64,000 bases of DNA from Balneolaceae bacterium UBA7797 (GCA_002480645.1 DLCN01000009.1:186001-250000), one strand, 5' to 3'. Counted from the stretch's first letter, positions 27,275 through 36,404 are shown. Notes: a model not told the origin generated them from the sequence alone. A program made the numbers and translations.

Positions 27275-28117
27275 ATGAATTACTACGCGTCAATAGGTAA
27301 GAAAGTGAGTTTGGTTTTGAGAAGCAGTCTTTGGCTTATCGTACTTATCGGTACATTTACTCAAACACTTAAGGCAGAAATGCCCGGAAATTCAGTTCCG
27401 GTGCAAACAGTATCTGTGGTAGCTCCGGCAGTCATCACTTTTGCCCAATTAAATATCTCAATGGGAAGTGGTGGAAGTGCCGAAGAAGAAGATTTTTCCA
27501 TCGCTATTCAGGCTCTGATCCTGATCACCGTATTATCCTTCGGGGCTGCATTCATCACCATGATGACCAGCTTTACCCGGATCATCGTAGTGTTTTTCTT
27601 TCTTCGGATGGGAATGGGAACTCAGCAATCACCACCCAATCAGGTATTGATCGGGCTGGCACTCTTTTTAACCATCTTCATTATGCGGCCAACGTTCGAT
27701 ACGATCAATGTGCAGGCTATTCAGCCTTATATCAACGACGAGATCACCCAAATGGAAATGCTAAAAGCAGCTGCCGGACCACTTAAGGAGTTTATGGTAA
27801 AACAGACTTCAGATAATGACCTCTTGTATTTTATGGATATGGCACAAGTAAGTTCGGTCTCTGATATTGATAATCTGCCTCTTCATGTAGCAGTACCCGC
27901 CTATGTGATCAGTGAACTTCGGATCGCATTTCAGATCGGATTTATGATCTATATCCCGTTTATGGTGATCGATCTGGTAGTAGCTTCTATCCTACTGTCG
28001 ATGGGTATCATGTTCCTTCCGCCTGTTATGGTTTCCCTTCCATTTAAGATCCTGGTATTTGTTTTGACTGATGGCTGGTATCTGCTGGTAAAATCATTGA
28101 TCGAAAGTTTTAATTAA
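27275..28117 (+). CDS. fliP: Flagellar export gate protein FliP
   Basis: Core export-gate subunit, 280 residues. It has a cleavable N-terminal hydrophobic segment (about 17-35) as in many FliP proteins. The mature part has the family motifs LITVLSFGAAFITMMTSFTR, the FFLRMGMGTQQSPPNQVLIG stretch and the C-terminal helices with ASILLSMGIMFLPPVMVSLP. It is followed by fliQ and fliR in the universal order. Confidence 0.95.
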   Translation: MNYYASIGKKVSLVLRSSLWLIVLIGTFTQTLKAEMPGNSVPVQTVSVVAPAVITFAQLNISMGSGGSAEEEDFSIAIQALILITVLSFGAAFITMMTSFTRIIVVFFFLRMGMGTQQSPPNQVLIGLALFLTIFIMRPTFDTINVQAIQPYINDEITQMEMLKAAAGPLKEFMVKQTSDNDLLYFMDMAQVSSVSDIDNLPLHVAVPAYVISELRIAFQIGFMIYIPFMVIDLVVASILLSMGIMFLPPVMVSLPFKILVFVLTDGWYLLVKSLIESFN

Positions 28118-28125
28118 TACGCATT

Positions 28126-28395
28126 ATGAATTTAGACACCGCATTATATTGGCTACAGGAAATGCTCACCGCAATCGTGGTACTTTGTACTCCGCCATTG
28201 GTGGGAGCTCTAACCGTTGGTTTGGGAATTGCGATCTTTCAGGCGGCTACATCCATTCAGGAAATGACGCTGAGTTATATACCCAAAATGGTGGCTGTAG
28301 TAGCCATTCTGTTTTTTGCTTTCTCTTTTATGCTGCAGTTCGCGGTGGATTTTATGAACCGGATCTTCGAGTTCATTCCACAGATCGCGCAGTGA
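28126..28395 (+). CDS. fliQ: Flagellar export gate protein FliQ
   Basis: 89 residues, two membrane helices forming a hairpin. The signature TPPLVGALTVGLGIAIFQAA followed by TSIQEMTLSYIPKM is that of FliQ/SctS. The length is standard. It lies between fliP and fliR. Confidence 0.95.
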   Translation: MNLDTALYWLQEMLTAIVVLCTPPLVGALTVGLGIAIFQAATSIQEMTLSYIPKMVAVVAILFFAFSFMLQFAVDFMNRIFEFIPQIAQ

Positions 28396-28430
28396 AATAA
28401 GCGGGGAGAGGTAAATTAACGCGATCGGTT

Positions 28431-29213
28431 ATGGAAGACATCACCATTGATATGATCCTATCTGCATTCCTGATCTTTACCAGGGTAGCAGCTGTTTTTA
28501 TGACCGCTCCGTTTTTCAATAATGGTGCATTTCCGCGACAGATCAAACTTTATGCGGCCGTTGTTACCACCGTAATGTTGTTTAATGTGATTCCGTCCCA
28601 GGGGGCATTCATCTCTGCAGATTCCGGGACCATGTTCGTAATTACCGCCGTGATCACAGAAATTCTTGTGGGAGCTGCCATGGGATTGATCGGTCAGCTT
28701 ATTTTTGCAGGACTCGAACTTGCCGGTTCCCTGATAAGTATGCAGACTGCGCTGAGTTTTGCCAATATGGTAGATTCGACCACCCAAAAACAAAATATGG
28801 TGGTAGGTAACATATTAAACATGCTGGCAGTAATGGTTTTCTTAATGCTCGATGGGGACAAGATCTATTTATCTGCTATTGCCAAGAGTTATCAACTTAT
28901 ACCGGCAACCGAAGCAAGTCTTCATTTAGCTGGTCCTTATATGTTGGAGGCTGCAACCTATCTATTTATTGTCGGGGTTCAGATCACTTCTCCTTTTCTG
29001 ATGGTGATATTCATTCTGGATCTTGCCCTGGCCATTTTTGCCCGTATAATGCCTCAGGCTAACATGATGTTCATTGCCATGCCCTTCAAATTTGGGGTTG
29101 GTATTGCGGTATTGATGATGGTGCTGCCCTATCTGCCAACCGGGTTTGAGATCCTCTTTCAGAATATGTTCAATTATTTAGGAGAGCTTTTGGGCGAGAT
29201 GATGCCGGTTTGA
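28431..29213 (+). CDS. fliR: Flagellar export gate protein FliR
   Basis: 260-residue polytopic membrane protein. The conserved FTRVAAVFMTAPFFNN start, GAAMGLIGQLIFAGLELAGS and FANMVDSTTQKQ segments identify FliR, which closes the FliPQR helix. It is last in the motA-fliR run; a bidirectional hairpin follows at once. Confidence 0.95.
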   Translation: MEDITIDMILSAFLIFTRVAAVFMTAPFFNNGAFPRQIKLYAAVVTTVMLFNVIPSQGAFISADSGTMFVITAVITEILVGAAMGLIGQLIFAGLELAGSLISMQTALSFANMVDSTTQKQNMVVGNILNMLAVMVFLMLDGDKIYLSAIAKSYQLIPATEASLHLAGPYMLEAATYLFIVGVQITSPFLMVIFILDLALAIFARIMPQANMMFIAMPFKFGVGIAVLMMVLPYLPTGFEILFQNMFNYLGELLGEMMPV

Positions 29214-29217
29214 TAAT

Positions 29218-29250
29218 AAAAAAAAGAGCCCGATACTACTACCGGGCTCT
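29218..29250 (-). terminator. Terminator between convergent fliR and the esterase-like gene
   Basis: AGAGCCCG (29225-29232) pairs with CGGGCTCT (29243-29250). On the minus strand the stem is followed by eight T, making a strong terminator for the gene at 29287. On the plus strand it could weakly stop fliR read-through. Confidence 0.82.
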
Positions 29251-29286
29251 CCTTAAACGATGACTACTATGTAATTACAGCTTTCG

Positions 29287-32013
29287 TTACTTGATCAGCA
29301 TCATTTTCATAGATCGGGTAAAGAAGCTGTTATCTTCGCCACGTGCAGTAATGCGATATACATACATACCAGTGGCAAACTGTGAAGCATCCCAGGTTAC
29401 ATTGTAATTACCGGCGGCATAACGTCCATCAGCAAGTACACTTACTTCTCTGCCGGTGATATCATACACGCGGATGGTGATAGAAGAAGAAACCGGGATC
29501 GAGAATTCAATATTTGTAGCCGGGTTAAACGGGTTCGGATAATTATTTTTGATCTCGAAGGATGTTGGAATTTCCAGCCCATTAGTTTCAATAGAAACAC
29601 CTGAACCGGTGATCGTTTCCCAAACTTCGGCTTCGATAAATGCATCGGCAATGATCTTATGGCCGGCATCATTCAGGTGCGTACCATCACCGGAATCCAA
29701 TTCCGAACGAACAGTACCGGTTTCTGTAGCAAGTGTATCGAAAATATTGATAGCATGATCACCGTAAATTGCCAGAATGGAATCCCGCATCTCAATAAGA
29801 TTTGCACGTTGAGATTCGGTGAAGTTCCTTGGTTGTGTAGTGGTTACCCAAACAGGAACATCGGCACTTGCTGCAAGATCAGTAACTGTACGCATGTTAA
29901 ATACTTGTTCGGTAATGGTATAATTACTGGCAGCATCGTTACTTGGCAGATTGATAAGAATCGCAGTTGGATTATAGGTCAACGCTTTGGTGATATTATG
30001 CTCGGGTTCCGGTGCCGGTCGGTTACTTGGCTGAGTGAAATCACTTGGCATGATATCGTAAGAATTGTACCCGCCAACAGCCAGATTTACGACATAGGCA
30101 TTCCGATCTTTTGACTGAACATAATGCCGGTATCTGCCCACCCACGAACTATCCGATGAAGATGCTCCGGATCCGGCTGCGGTTGAGGATCCTAATACCA
30201 CGATGAGTGGACGATATGTCCCATCTAATGGATAATCGATGCTGAACACATTATTTGATACATCAGAAATGGCCGCATTTTCTGAGTCAGACACACGGAC
30301 CAAAGCCTCGTCGGTATCAATTTCAGGCACGGTCCATGTATAAGAACCATCGGCAGCAGAGGCAGTACCAATGGTATTCCATGTTTCCCCGTTATCGGCT
30401 GAATATTCAATGGTTACATTATCAATACCACTGCTGGCCCAGGCAATTTCCTCTTCGGTGCCTTGAGTAAATACTTCCCCGCCATTAGGATGAGTTACGG
30501 TGATATTCTCACCGGAACCACCCTGAGCATATGTAACTCTTAAAGCATTGAGGTAATAGAATTTATAGGAATTGGAATTATTTTCACCGGCTGAAACAAT
30601 AACATTTATCGTGCCTTCTGCCGTTGGCATAGCAGTTAGAGTTGCAACATCGGTGGAATTATTTGCTGCATCAAGGTATACCGAATCGGTAGCTGATCCC
30701 ACTAATTTGTATTTGGTTTCACGATTGTCGGAAACTCCCATTCTGGAGGCAAAAAACTCAAAGGTATACTCCTTTTCGGCAGAAAGTCCGGTAAATACCA
30801 TTTCAGCAGTAGGTTCTTCTCTGCCGGCCCATGTTGAAGTGTTACCATAATATGAACGAGAAGAAACGGAGGCCGGGATTCCTAAATTAGCATCCGGAGT
30901 AGTCGCCCCATTGGTATTGATGCCATTAAAGCGATCGATCATGTTTACTCCAATACCAGAGTAAGTGCCCGAACTATTGATCAATGCAGCTATTTCGCCG
31001 GTACCATCAGCTGCGGTAAAACTATTCCAGCCTTCAGCCGCTACATCTGTACCAAAATCAATGTTAACAGTATCGTAAACCAGTCCGGTAGAAGGCACAA
31101 TGGTAAACACAGAATCACTTTGGTCACTTGCGGTTCCTGAAACAACCTGTACCAGACTGGTAGTTGAATTAACATCCGGTACGGTCCATGAATAGGTGGT
31201 TTCTGTCTGACTTACTGTAGCGATTTCATTCCATGTAGATCCGTTATTGGTTGAGTAACTTAAAACAACATCATCAGTTAGATTGACCGGGCTCCAGGTA
31301 ATACTGTAACCACTTTCTCCGGTTAATTCTTCTCCGCCATTTGGGCTGTTCAGTGTGATGGCAGGTGGTAAAACAGCTTCCTGCTCATAGATCATTTTGA
31401 GCGCACCCAGATAATAGAATTTATAACTGTTGTCGTTATTCTCACCCGGTGATACGGTGAGATCGATGGTCCCTTCGGCAGTAGGTTGCAAAGAAACAGT
31501 AACGGTGTTTCCGGTGTTATTCGATGGGTTAAGTGAAGCTGAATCTACCGTTGCACCTGTAAATTTATACTTGGTCTCGCGATTATCACTCGCTGAACGA
31601 GAAGCAAAAACTTCGAAGGTATATGTTTTGGCAGGATTCAATCCGCTGATCAGCATTGCACCTGTCGGCTCAGTGTTGCCGCCAAATGCCACCACATTAC
31701 CGAAGTAACTGTCGCTGGTTGCTGTAGATGGAAAATCGAAGGCAGAATCCGGGGAGGTTGTTCCTCCTGTATTAATACCGTTGAACCGGTCATAAACATT
31801 GATTCCAATACCGGTAAATAAGTCACGCGTATTTTTCAACATGGTTAGTTCACCTGCACCGGTACCGTCAATGAAATTATTCCAGGTACCTTCAGACAAA
31901 CTTGAGCCAAAATCTACTTTTACGGTGTCATATACGGTAGTTTGGGCATATCCTACCGTGCTTGCTAAGAGAAACAGACACAAATAGATTGTGGTTTTAA
32001 TTTTAAGAGACAT
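29287..32013 (-). CDS. T9SS-exported multidomain protein with SGNH esterase-like domain
   Basis: About 908 residues. I start at the ATG at 32013 because AGGAG lies 7 bases upstream and a clean signal peptide (MSLKIKTTIYLCLFLLASTV, cut after YAQ) follows; a longer frame to 32124 has no such support. The domain order is: carbohydrate-binding-like repeat 1 (VDFGSSLSEGTW to about residue 210), an Ig-like PNGGEELT domain, repeat 2 (VNIDFGTDV onward), a second PNGGEVFT domain, and an SGNH hydrolase (VVLGSSTAAGSG, LPSND, GDGTHLNDAGH). A type IX sorting domain beginning NYPNPFNPATN closes the chain. It is likely a surface or secreted carbohydrate esterase. It is the only non-flagellar gene between fliR and the fliA group. 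Confidence 0.85.
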   Translation of the reverse strand: MSLKIKTTIYLCLFLLASTVGYAQTTVYDTVKVDFGSSLSEGTWNNFIDGTGAGELTMLKNTRDLFTGIGINVYDRFNGINTGGTTSPDSAFDFPSTATSDSYFGNVVAFGGNTEPTGAMLISGLNPAKTYTFEVFASRSASDNRETKYKFTGATVDSASLNPSNNTGNTVTVSLQPTAEGTIDLTVSPGENNDNSYKFYYLGALKMIYEQEAVLPPAITLNSPNGGEELTGESGYSITWSPVNLTDDVVLSYSTNNGSTWNEIATVSQTETTYSWTVPDVNSTTSLVQVVSGTASDQSDSVFTIVPSTGLVYDTVNIDFGTDVAAEGWNSFTAADGTGEIAALINSSGTYSGIGVNMIDRFNGINTNGATTPDANLGIPASVSSRSYYGNTSTWAGREEPTAEMVFTGLSAEKEYTFEFFASRMGVSDNRETKYKLVGSATDSVYLDAANNSTDVATLTAMPTAEGTINVIVSAGENNSNSYKFYYLNALRVTYAQGGSGENITVTHPNGGEVFTQGTEEEIAWASSGIDNVTIEYSADNGETWNTIGTASAADGSYTWTVPEIDTDEALVRVSDSENAAISDVSNNVFSIDYPLDGTYRPLIVVLGSSTAAGSGASSSDSSWVGRYRHYVQSKDRNAYVVNLAVGGYNSYDIMPSDFTQPSNRPAPEPEHNITKALTYNPTAILINLPSNDAASNYTITEQVFNMRTVTDLAASADVPVWVTTTQPRNFTESQRANLIEMRDSILAIYGDHAINIFDTLATETGTVRSELDSGDGTHLNDAGHKIIADAFIEAEVWETITGSGVSIETNGLEIPTSFEIKNNYPNPFNPATNIEFSIPVSSSITIRVYDITGREVSVLADGRYAAGNYNVTWDASQFATGMYVYRITARGEDNSFFTRSMKMMLIK

Positions 32014-32461
32014 GAGTCGCTCCTTTGTGTTGGTTAGCTTTTTGATGATTTGATCATTCTGGAAATAATGGGTGTTGAAGAGGAGTATCGAATACGGATC
32101 TGATCCAGACCTCAGTAGTTTCATGGAATGAAAGTAACCGGATGATCAAGTGTTTTAGGGTGATCTGAGTTTAAAACCGATTCGAGAAACCCAACATCTG
32201 ATACCAAATGCTCAGTACCGAGTTTTCTTCACGCATTATTTGGTTTTGTTCAGAGCGTTAATAGAACGGGCATTCCGTTTTCTTTGCGCTCATTAACCCT
32301 TCCATAGGTAAGCTAAAATGATAATTCCAACACTGTCTGATCTAGCGCCTAAAGTGAGAAAAGCTTTTCACTAGTGCAATAGATAAATAAAAAAAAGATG
32401 ATGTGGCTTTCTCGTTAGGCGGTTGCACTGAAAGGAATCAATACGACCGGATAGAGTAGGT
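32014..32461. other. Intergenic region upstream of the esterase-like gene
   Basis: About 450 bases without a supported gene. The esterase promoter should lie in the half nearer 32013, but I cannot point to one. A 12-base perfect palindrome (GAAAAGCTTTTC, 32358-32369) and an A-rich tract (about 32383-32397) are the only visible features; the latter reads as a T tract on the minus strand and may help end the transcript from 32462. Confidence 0.5.
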
Positions 32462-32746
32462 TCAGATCGTAAGATCTATCCGATCTCCAACCCCTTCCTT
32501 TTTGGTTGCAGAAGTACGGGGTGGTTCTGCGGGTTTTGCCTTTACTTTTAGTTCTTCCAGAGGGATTGAATTGATGACGGCGCGGTCTTCAATCTCAAAA
32601 TGTGCAGCTTCCCGGTTCTCATCTTTGTCGCGTTTGGGGTTATCTCTTCTGCGACGGTCGTTCTTTGCCTCTTCCTCTTCTTCCTGCTTATGCTTGAGAA
32701 GCTCGGGGATCTTATTAAGTCTCACTATTTTGGAAATGAGGTCCAT
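32462..32746 (-). CDS. Small highly charged protein downstream of fliA
   Basis: 94 residues, unrecognised. An N-terminal segment (MDLISKIVRLNKIPELLKHK) is followed by a run of Glu, Arg and Asp (about 20-45), then a polar region ending in GVGDRIDLTI. There is no signal peptide or membrane helix. A CCGATAA-type promoter lies about 40 bases upstream, between it and fliA, so it may be a sigma-28 target. It could be a regulator or a motility accessory protein; the function is unknown. Codon use looks like its neighbours. Confidence 0.6.
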   Translation of the reverse strand: MDLISKIVRLNKIPELLKHKQEEEEEAKNDRRRRDNPKRDKDENREAAHFEIEDRAVINSIPLEELKVKAKPAEPPRTSATKKEGVGDRIDLTI

Positions 32747-32787
32747 AAGGCAAGGAACCTGAATTACATTGGGATTTAACTACTTCG

Positions 32788-32814
32788 TTATCGGTAGTTC
32801 CCTCAGGTACATAA
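32788..32814 (-). promoter_or_regulatory. Candidate sigma-28 promoter for the small charged gene
   Basis: On the minus strand TTATG (from 32814), then ACCGATAA (32795-32788) with the same 15-base gap after TTAT as at motA and the Aer-like copy 2. It lies between fliA and the 94-codon gene. Confidence 0.45.
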
Positions 32815-32858
32815 GTTAATTACTTCAAATAAACGACCACATCCGGTCGCTTTCTCCA

Positions 32859-33629
32859 TTATGAAGCGTACTCAACTTCCTCGTTGGTGAGATCGTGACG
32901 TAATTTGATGAGCAATTTACCAACGATCTGAGAAATCCGGGCCTCGGTAAGTTCAAGTAAAAGAGCAATTTCACTCATGGTCATGTCTTCATAAAAATAA
33001 AGCATGAGGATGAGACGGTCACGTTCTTTCAACTCCCCGATCTTTTTCATAATGGCAGCGGTTCGCTCTTTTTTCTCGAGGTTGGTATCCGGTGTTTCAC
33101 TGTTCGGATCTTCCTGAGTATCGTAATGCGAGCTCGCGTTATCTTCGTAAGCAGGACTATCTAATGAAAGTACATTTCGTTGCTGCACATTTGAGAGCAG
33201 TTTATGATAATCCTGAACGGTCATTCCAAGTTCTTCTGAAATTTCTTCGCTCGAAGGTTCACGTCCCAGTTCCTGATATTTGCGGTCTATAACCTGCTGG
33301 ATCTCTCCGTAATTCTTGCGTTGTTTTCTCGGTAACTGATCGATACTGCGCAAGTAATCGATGATGCTGCCCCGAATCCGGTAGTAGGCAAAAGTATTGA
33401 ATTGAATGTTGCGCGAGCAATCGTACGAATCCATGGCTTGTAGTAAACCGGTTATGGCTGCACTCTCCAGATCTTCGATCTGAGAAAGAGGCTGATTCGG
33501 CCGGTTGATCTTCCCTATGATACTGCGTATCAACGGCATAGACTTACTTATGATCGTATTCCGGAGACTCTCAACAGGACTCGCGCAATACAAGTCTACT
33601 AATTCCTGTAGTGATTTGTCTTCCATCAT
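32859..33629 (-). CDS. fliA: Flagellar RNA polymerase sigma factor FliA (sigma-28)
   Basis: 256 residues. Region 2 contains QFNTFAYYRIRGSIIDYLRS, the FliA/WhiG signature that reads the CGAT-type -10, followed by IDQLPRKQRK in region 3. Region 4 at the C-terminus has LILMLYFYEDMTMSEIALLL and a helix-turn-helix (ELTEARISQIVGKLLIKLR). It transcribes late flagellar and chemotaxis genes. The start overlaps the upstream 75-codon gene by 4 bases, and either of two adjacent ATGs (33629 or 33626) may be used. Confidence 0.95.
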   Translation of the reverse strand: MMEDKSLQELVDLYCASPVESLRNTIISKSMPLIRSIIGKINRPNQPLSQIEDLESAAITGLLQAMDSYDCSRNIQFNTFAYYRIRGSIIDYLRSIDQLPRKQRKNYGEIQQVIDRKYQELGREPSSEEISEELGMTVQDYHKLLSNVQQRNVLSLDSPAYEDNASSHYDTQEDPNSETPDTNLEKKERTAAIMKKIGELKERDRLILMLYFYEDMTMSEIALLLELTEARISQIVGKLLIKLRHDLTNEEVEYAS

Positions 33630-33853
33630 AATTCGTTGCTATGGTCTGTATGGTGATCGCCCGGAACACCCATGTGGTCTTGGTCATTATTATCCTTAAG
33701 GATATTAAGCAGAAAAATTGCCAAATACACAACTCCGAATAGTATCATAAAAACAAGGATACTTCGGTATAATGCCACATCGATGTTAACACCAGAAATC
33801 ATAAGTAATAAGAAAATGATCAACGTAATTACTGTGATTAATCGAAATAACAT
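33626..33853 (-). CDS. Small two-helix membrane protein between flhG and fliA
   Basis: 75 residues with two hydrophobic helices (about 4-22 and 29-50) and a short cytoplasmic or periplasmic tail rich in His and Asp (DHMGVPGDHHTDHSNEL). It overlaps fliA by 4 bases and follows flhG by 5, so it is translated as part of the operon. I recognise no family. The His-rich tail could bind metal, which is speculation. Confidence 0.65.
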   Translation of the reverse strand: MLFRLITVITLIIFLLLMISGVNIDVALYRSILVFMILFGVVYLAIFLLNILKDNNDQDHMGVPGDHHTDHSNEL

Positions 33854-33858
33854 GACGT

Positions 33859-34665
33859 TTATCCTCTCTGATGGTTAGTAGCTGGTACTAGTTCCTGTAC
33901 CGCCTGATTTGCGAATGAGATCACATTCTGTGCGATAAAATCGAATTCAACGATCACCGGATCTTTACCGGACAGCTGTCGTAACGTTTTTTGCTTTTGA
34001 ATTGATTCCCGAATACTCTCGCTAACCGGAACAAAGCCCAGATAATCAGTTTTTTGTTGTAAGAAGTAATTCAAAATGGTGTTGAACCGGGAGAAGGTGC
34101 TGTCGGCAGATCCTTCGGAGTCGGCAAAGTTTACAATACTTCCAAAACGGTACGCCGGATCGATATTCAGTACGTATTTACACAAACGATACACATCGGA
34201 AATGGCTGTGGGTTCATCTACAATCAGCAGTGCTCCAAGATCGGCACTGTCCAAAGCCCATAAAGCCATTTCTCCTGCACCGGCCGGAGTATCAATGATG
34301 ATAAAATCATGATCTTCTTTCAATTTCATCATTACCTGATCCATCGCATCCATGAAAACATCGGGTTGAATGCTTTGCTGCGATGGGTCATCAGCCGCTG
34401 TTACCAGAGTGAATTCAGGTAAACGATGGGGTAAATGGTCCAGACTACAATCTCCATGGATCCATTGTCCCACCGTAGAGGTCACCTGTTCGTTCAAAAG
34501 AGTAGCACAATTTGATAGCCCGATATCAGCATCCAGAATAGCTGCCCGGTAACCGGCATGATTTAAGGATGAAGCCAGGTTCACAGCGGTCATACTTTTT
34601 CCTACGCCGCCTTTACCGCTGATAACGGCTAACACAAAGGGTTGATGTAAATGATTTTTCTTCAT
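33859..34665 (-). CDS. flhG: Flagellar number regulator FlhG (MinD-like ATPase)
   Basis: 268-residue ParA/MinD-type ATPase. The deviant Walker A is VISGKGGVGKSMTAVNLA at about 14-31, Asp-containing switch regions follow (ILDADIGLSNC and FIIIDTPAGAGE). FlhG works with FlhF to set the number and place of flagella. It sits directly after flhF, as in polar flagellates. The C-terminus is short and has no clear membrane-targeting helix. Confidence 0.92.
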   Translation of the reverse strand: MKKNHLHQPFVLAVISGKGGVGKSMTAVNLASSLNHAGYRAAILDADIGLSNCATLLNEQVTSTVGQWIHGDCSLDHLPHRLPEFTLVTAADDPSQQSIQPDVFMDAMDQVMMKLKEDHDFIIIDTPAGAGEMALWALDSADLGALLIVDEPTAISDVYRLCKYVLNIDPAYRFGSIVNFADSEGSADSTFSRFNTILNYFLQQKTDYLGFVPVSESIRESIQKQKTLRQLSGKDPVIVEFDFIAQNVISFANQAVQELVPATNHQRG

Positions 34666-34673
34666 GACGATTT

Positions 34674-36404
34674 CTAACTTTCTTGTAATACCTTACGGGC
34701 GAACCATTGAGGATCGAAGGCTTTAAGGCCGTTTTGGGTTGAATTTCCGGTGCCGAGATAGCGGGCGTTACATCCCATCTGCTGCATGAACGGGATCACA
34801 GGGCCCCATTGCGATACTTCATCGAGATGAGTGATGGCCACAAAATCTGGTTGCAACGGGTGATGGGCAGCATTCGAGTTCTTAAAATAGAATCGGTTCA
34901 ATGCCGCATTAACCACATAGTGTACTTCCATATCGGTGAATGCGGTTAACCACTGTCGGATCTTCCAGTATTCCCTGAACGATTGTTGCTGCTCTGTGTT
35001 CAGCGATGGTGTGTCGATAAGTACATGGTCGTAGCTATCGAGTTGTTCAGATAAAGCAGAGATATCTTCCCCAACCTGTAAGTCAAAGAAGGGGATGTCG
35101 TGATCGTTGCAAAATGGTTCCAGTATGGAATAATAGAATGGTTGTTTTGCTTTATCCGGACGGATAGAAATTACCGCTATACTTTTATCGGCTAAATGGT
35201 CACCACTTTCTATCAGTTTGATGATCGTAGTGGTTTTTCCGGCACCTGCCGGACCGACAAATAATAAGTTCTTCTTAGGATCAGAATCCTGAGTTTTTCC
35301 CAGCGAGCCACGGATGATGGCCGCCAGTTTGGCCATGAACTGATCCGGTTGCTGGTAGGGATCAATTCCTTTCTGAATGATCTCGCTGAACCAACCGGCA
35401 ATTACGCTGGTGTTGATCCCGGTCTTCACCAATTGCTGGAAAGCCGGATGAGACGCGTAATCCAGATTAGCAGAGATCATGGCGGAATCGAGCAGGGATT
35501 CGATCTTATCAAATCGTTTATGTAATGCTTTGATCTCCCGCTGGTCGCTGCGTTGAGAAGGTGCAGTTTGCACGATAACCGTTGGTTCTGCGGTTACATC
35601 TTTAAATCTTGAATCATTAAAATGACGAATAAATCCTTTCGACGGTGCAGGAGTTTCGGTCGCCTTAGGTTCAACCGTAGTTTCATTGTTTACTGACTGT
35701 GAGCCTTCTACTTTATTTTCTTCTTCGCTGGTAATGGAAGGCAACACTTCTTCCTCAGCGTTATTCTCTACAATTTTTGTGAAAGGATCTGCTTTTGGAG
35801 CATCTACCAATTGTTCTGCTTCCTGTTCAATTTCCTCTAGTTGTTTTTGAAGTGCTGCGATCTTAGAGGGCGAATCCTCTTTGGTTTCTTTATCAATAAA
35901 ATCGTCGCGGATCACCATTCTTTTTTGTTGTTCTTCGCGGCGAACTTCTTCTTTTAGTTGTTGGCGGATGGCGGAACGGGAATACATTTTAATGGAAGGT
36001 TTTTCCTGAGATGCAGGAGTTCTTTCCTCATCCCGGCGGTATTCTTTTTCTCCGGCATAAGATTCCTGAAAACTATATTTCCCCTGATTGATCTTTGGAT
36101 TACTTAATTCCTGCTCTTCGGCATATTTACGAAGAGATTTCAATACAGGGCTCACATGTTCTGAACTGGCTTCTGCTGATGCGAGTGAACGTTTAAATTC
36201 TACACCGTTTGAAGCTCGTTTTCGGGGTTGTTGCTGTTGTTTTCCCTTATTCTTTTCCTGGTCAGAAAAGATGGTAATTCGGGCTTTATCGCCTTTTTTA
36301 GCAGCCTCAGCACTATCCAGTACCAGAAAGTCTTCCCCGTAAATAGCACTGGCGCTTTTCTTAGCGGCCTCGATGGTTTTACCAAAAATATTCTTCAGTA
36401 TCAT
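34674..36404 (-). CDS. flhF: Flagellar biogenesis GTPase FlhF
   Basis: 576 residues. A long, low-complexity basic/acidic N-terminal B domain (about 1-290) leads to the N domain and an SRP-type G domain. The P-loop LFVGPAGAGKTTTIIKL is at about 378-394. The G3 motif, normally DTAGR, is DTPSLN, and G4, normally TKLDE, is THLDE. The closing GNSTQNGLKAFDPQWFARKV is typical of FlhF. It marks the pole for flagellar assembly. It overlaps flhA by 4 bases. Changed G motifs may alter nucleotide handling. Confidence 0.9.
   Translation of the reverse strand: MILKNIFGKTIEAAKKSASAIYGEDFLVLDSAEAAKKGDKARITIFSDQEKNKGKQQQQPRKRASNGVEFKRSLASAEASSEHVSPVLKSLRKYAEEQELSNPKINQGKYSFQESYAGEKEYRRDEERTPASQEKPSIKMYSRSAIRQQLKEEVRREEQQKRMVIRDDFIDKETKEDSPSKIAALQKQLEEIEQEAEQLVDAPKADPFTKIVENNAEEEVLPSITSEEENKVEGSQSVNNETTVEPKATETPAPSKGFIRHFNDSRFKDVTAEPTVIVQTAPSQRSDQREIKALHKRFDKIESLLDSAMISANLDYASHPAFQQLVKTGINTSVIAGWFSEIIQKGIDPYQQPDQFMAKLAAIIRGSLGKTQDSDPKKNLLFVGPAGAGKTTTIIKLIESGDHLADKSIAVISIRPDKAKQPFYYSILEPFCNDHDIPFFDLQVGEDISALSEQLDSYDHVLIDTPSLNTEQQQSFREYWKIRQWLTAFTDMEVHYVVNAALNRFYFKNSNAAHHPLQPDFVAITHLDEVSQWGPVIPFMQQMGCNARYLGTGNSTQNGLKAFDPQWFARKVLQES

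Noticed and set aside
29659..30114. 151-codon plus-strand frame opposite the T9SS esterase
   Set aside because: Antisense shadow of a protein with clear domains in the other strand.
32014..32124. Extended N-terminus for the T9SS esterase-like protein
   Set aside because: The extension hides the signal peptide; an AGGAG site and signal sequence support the start at 32013.
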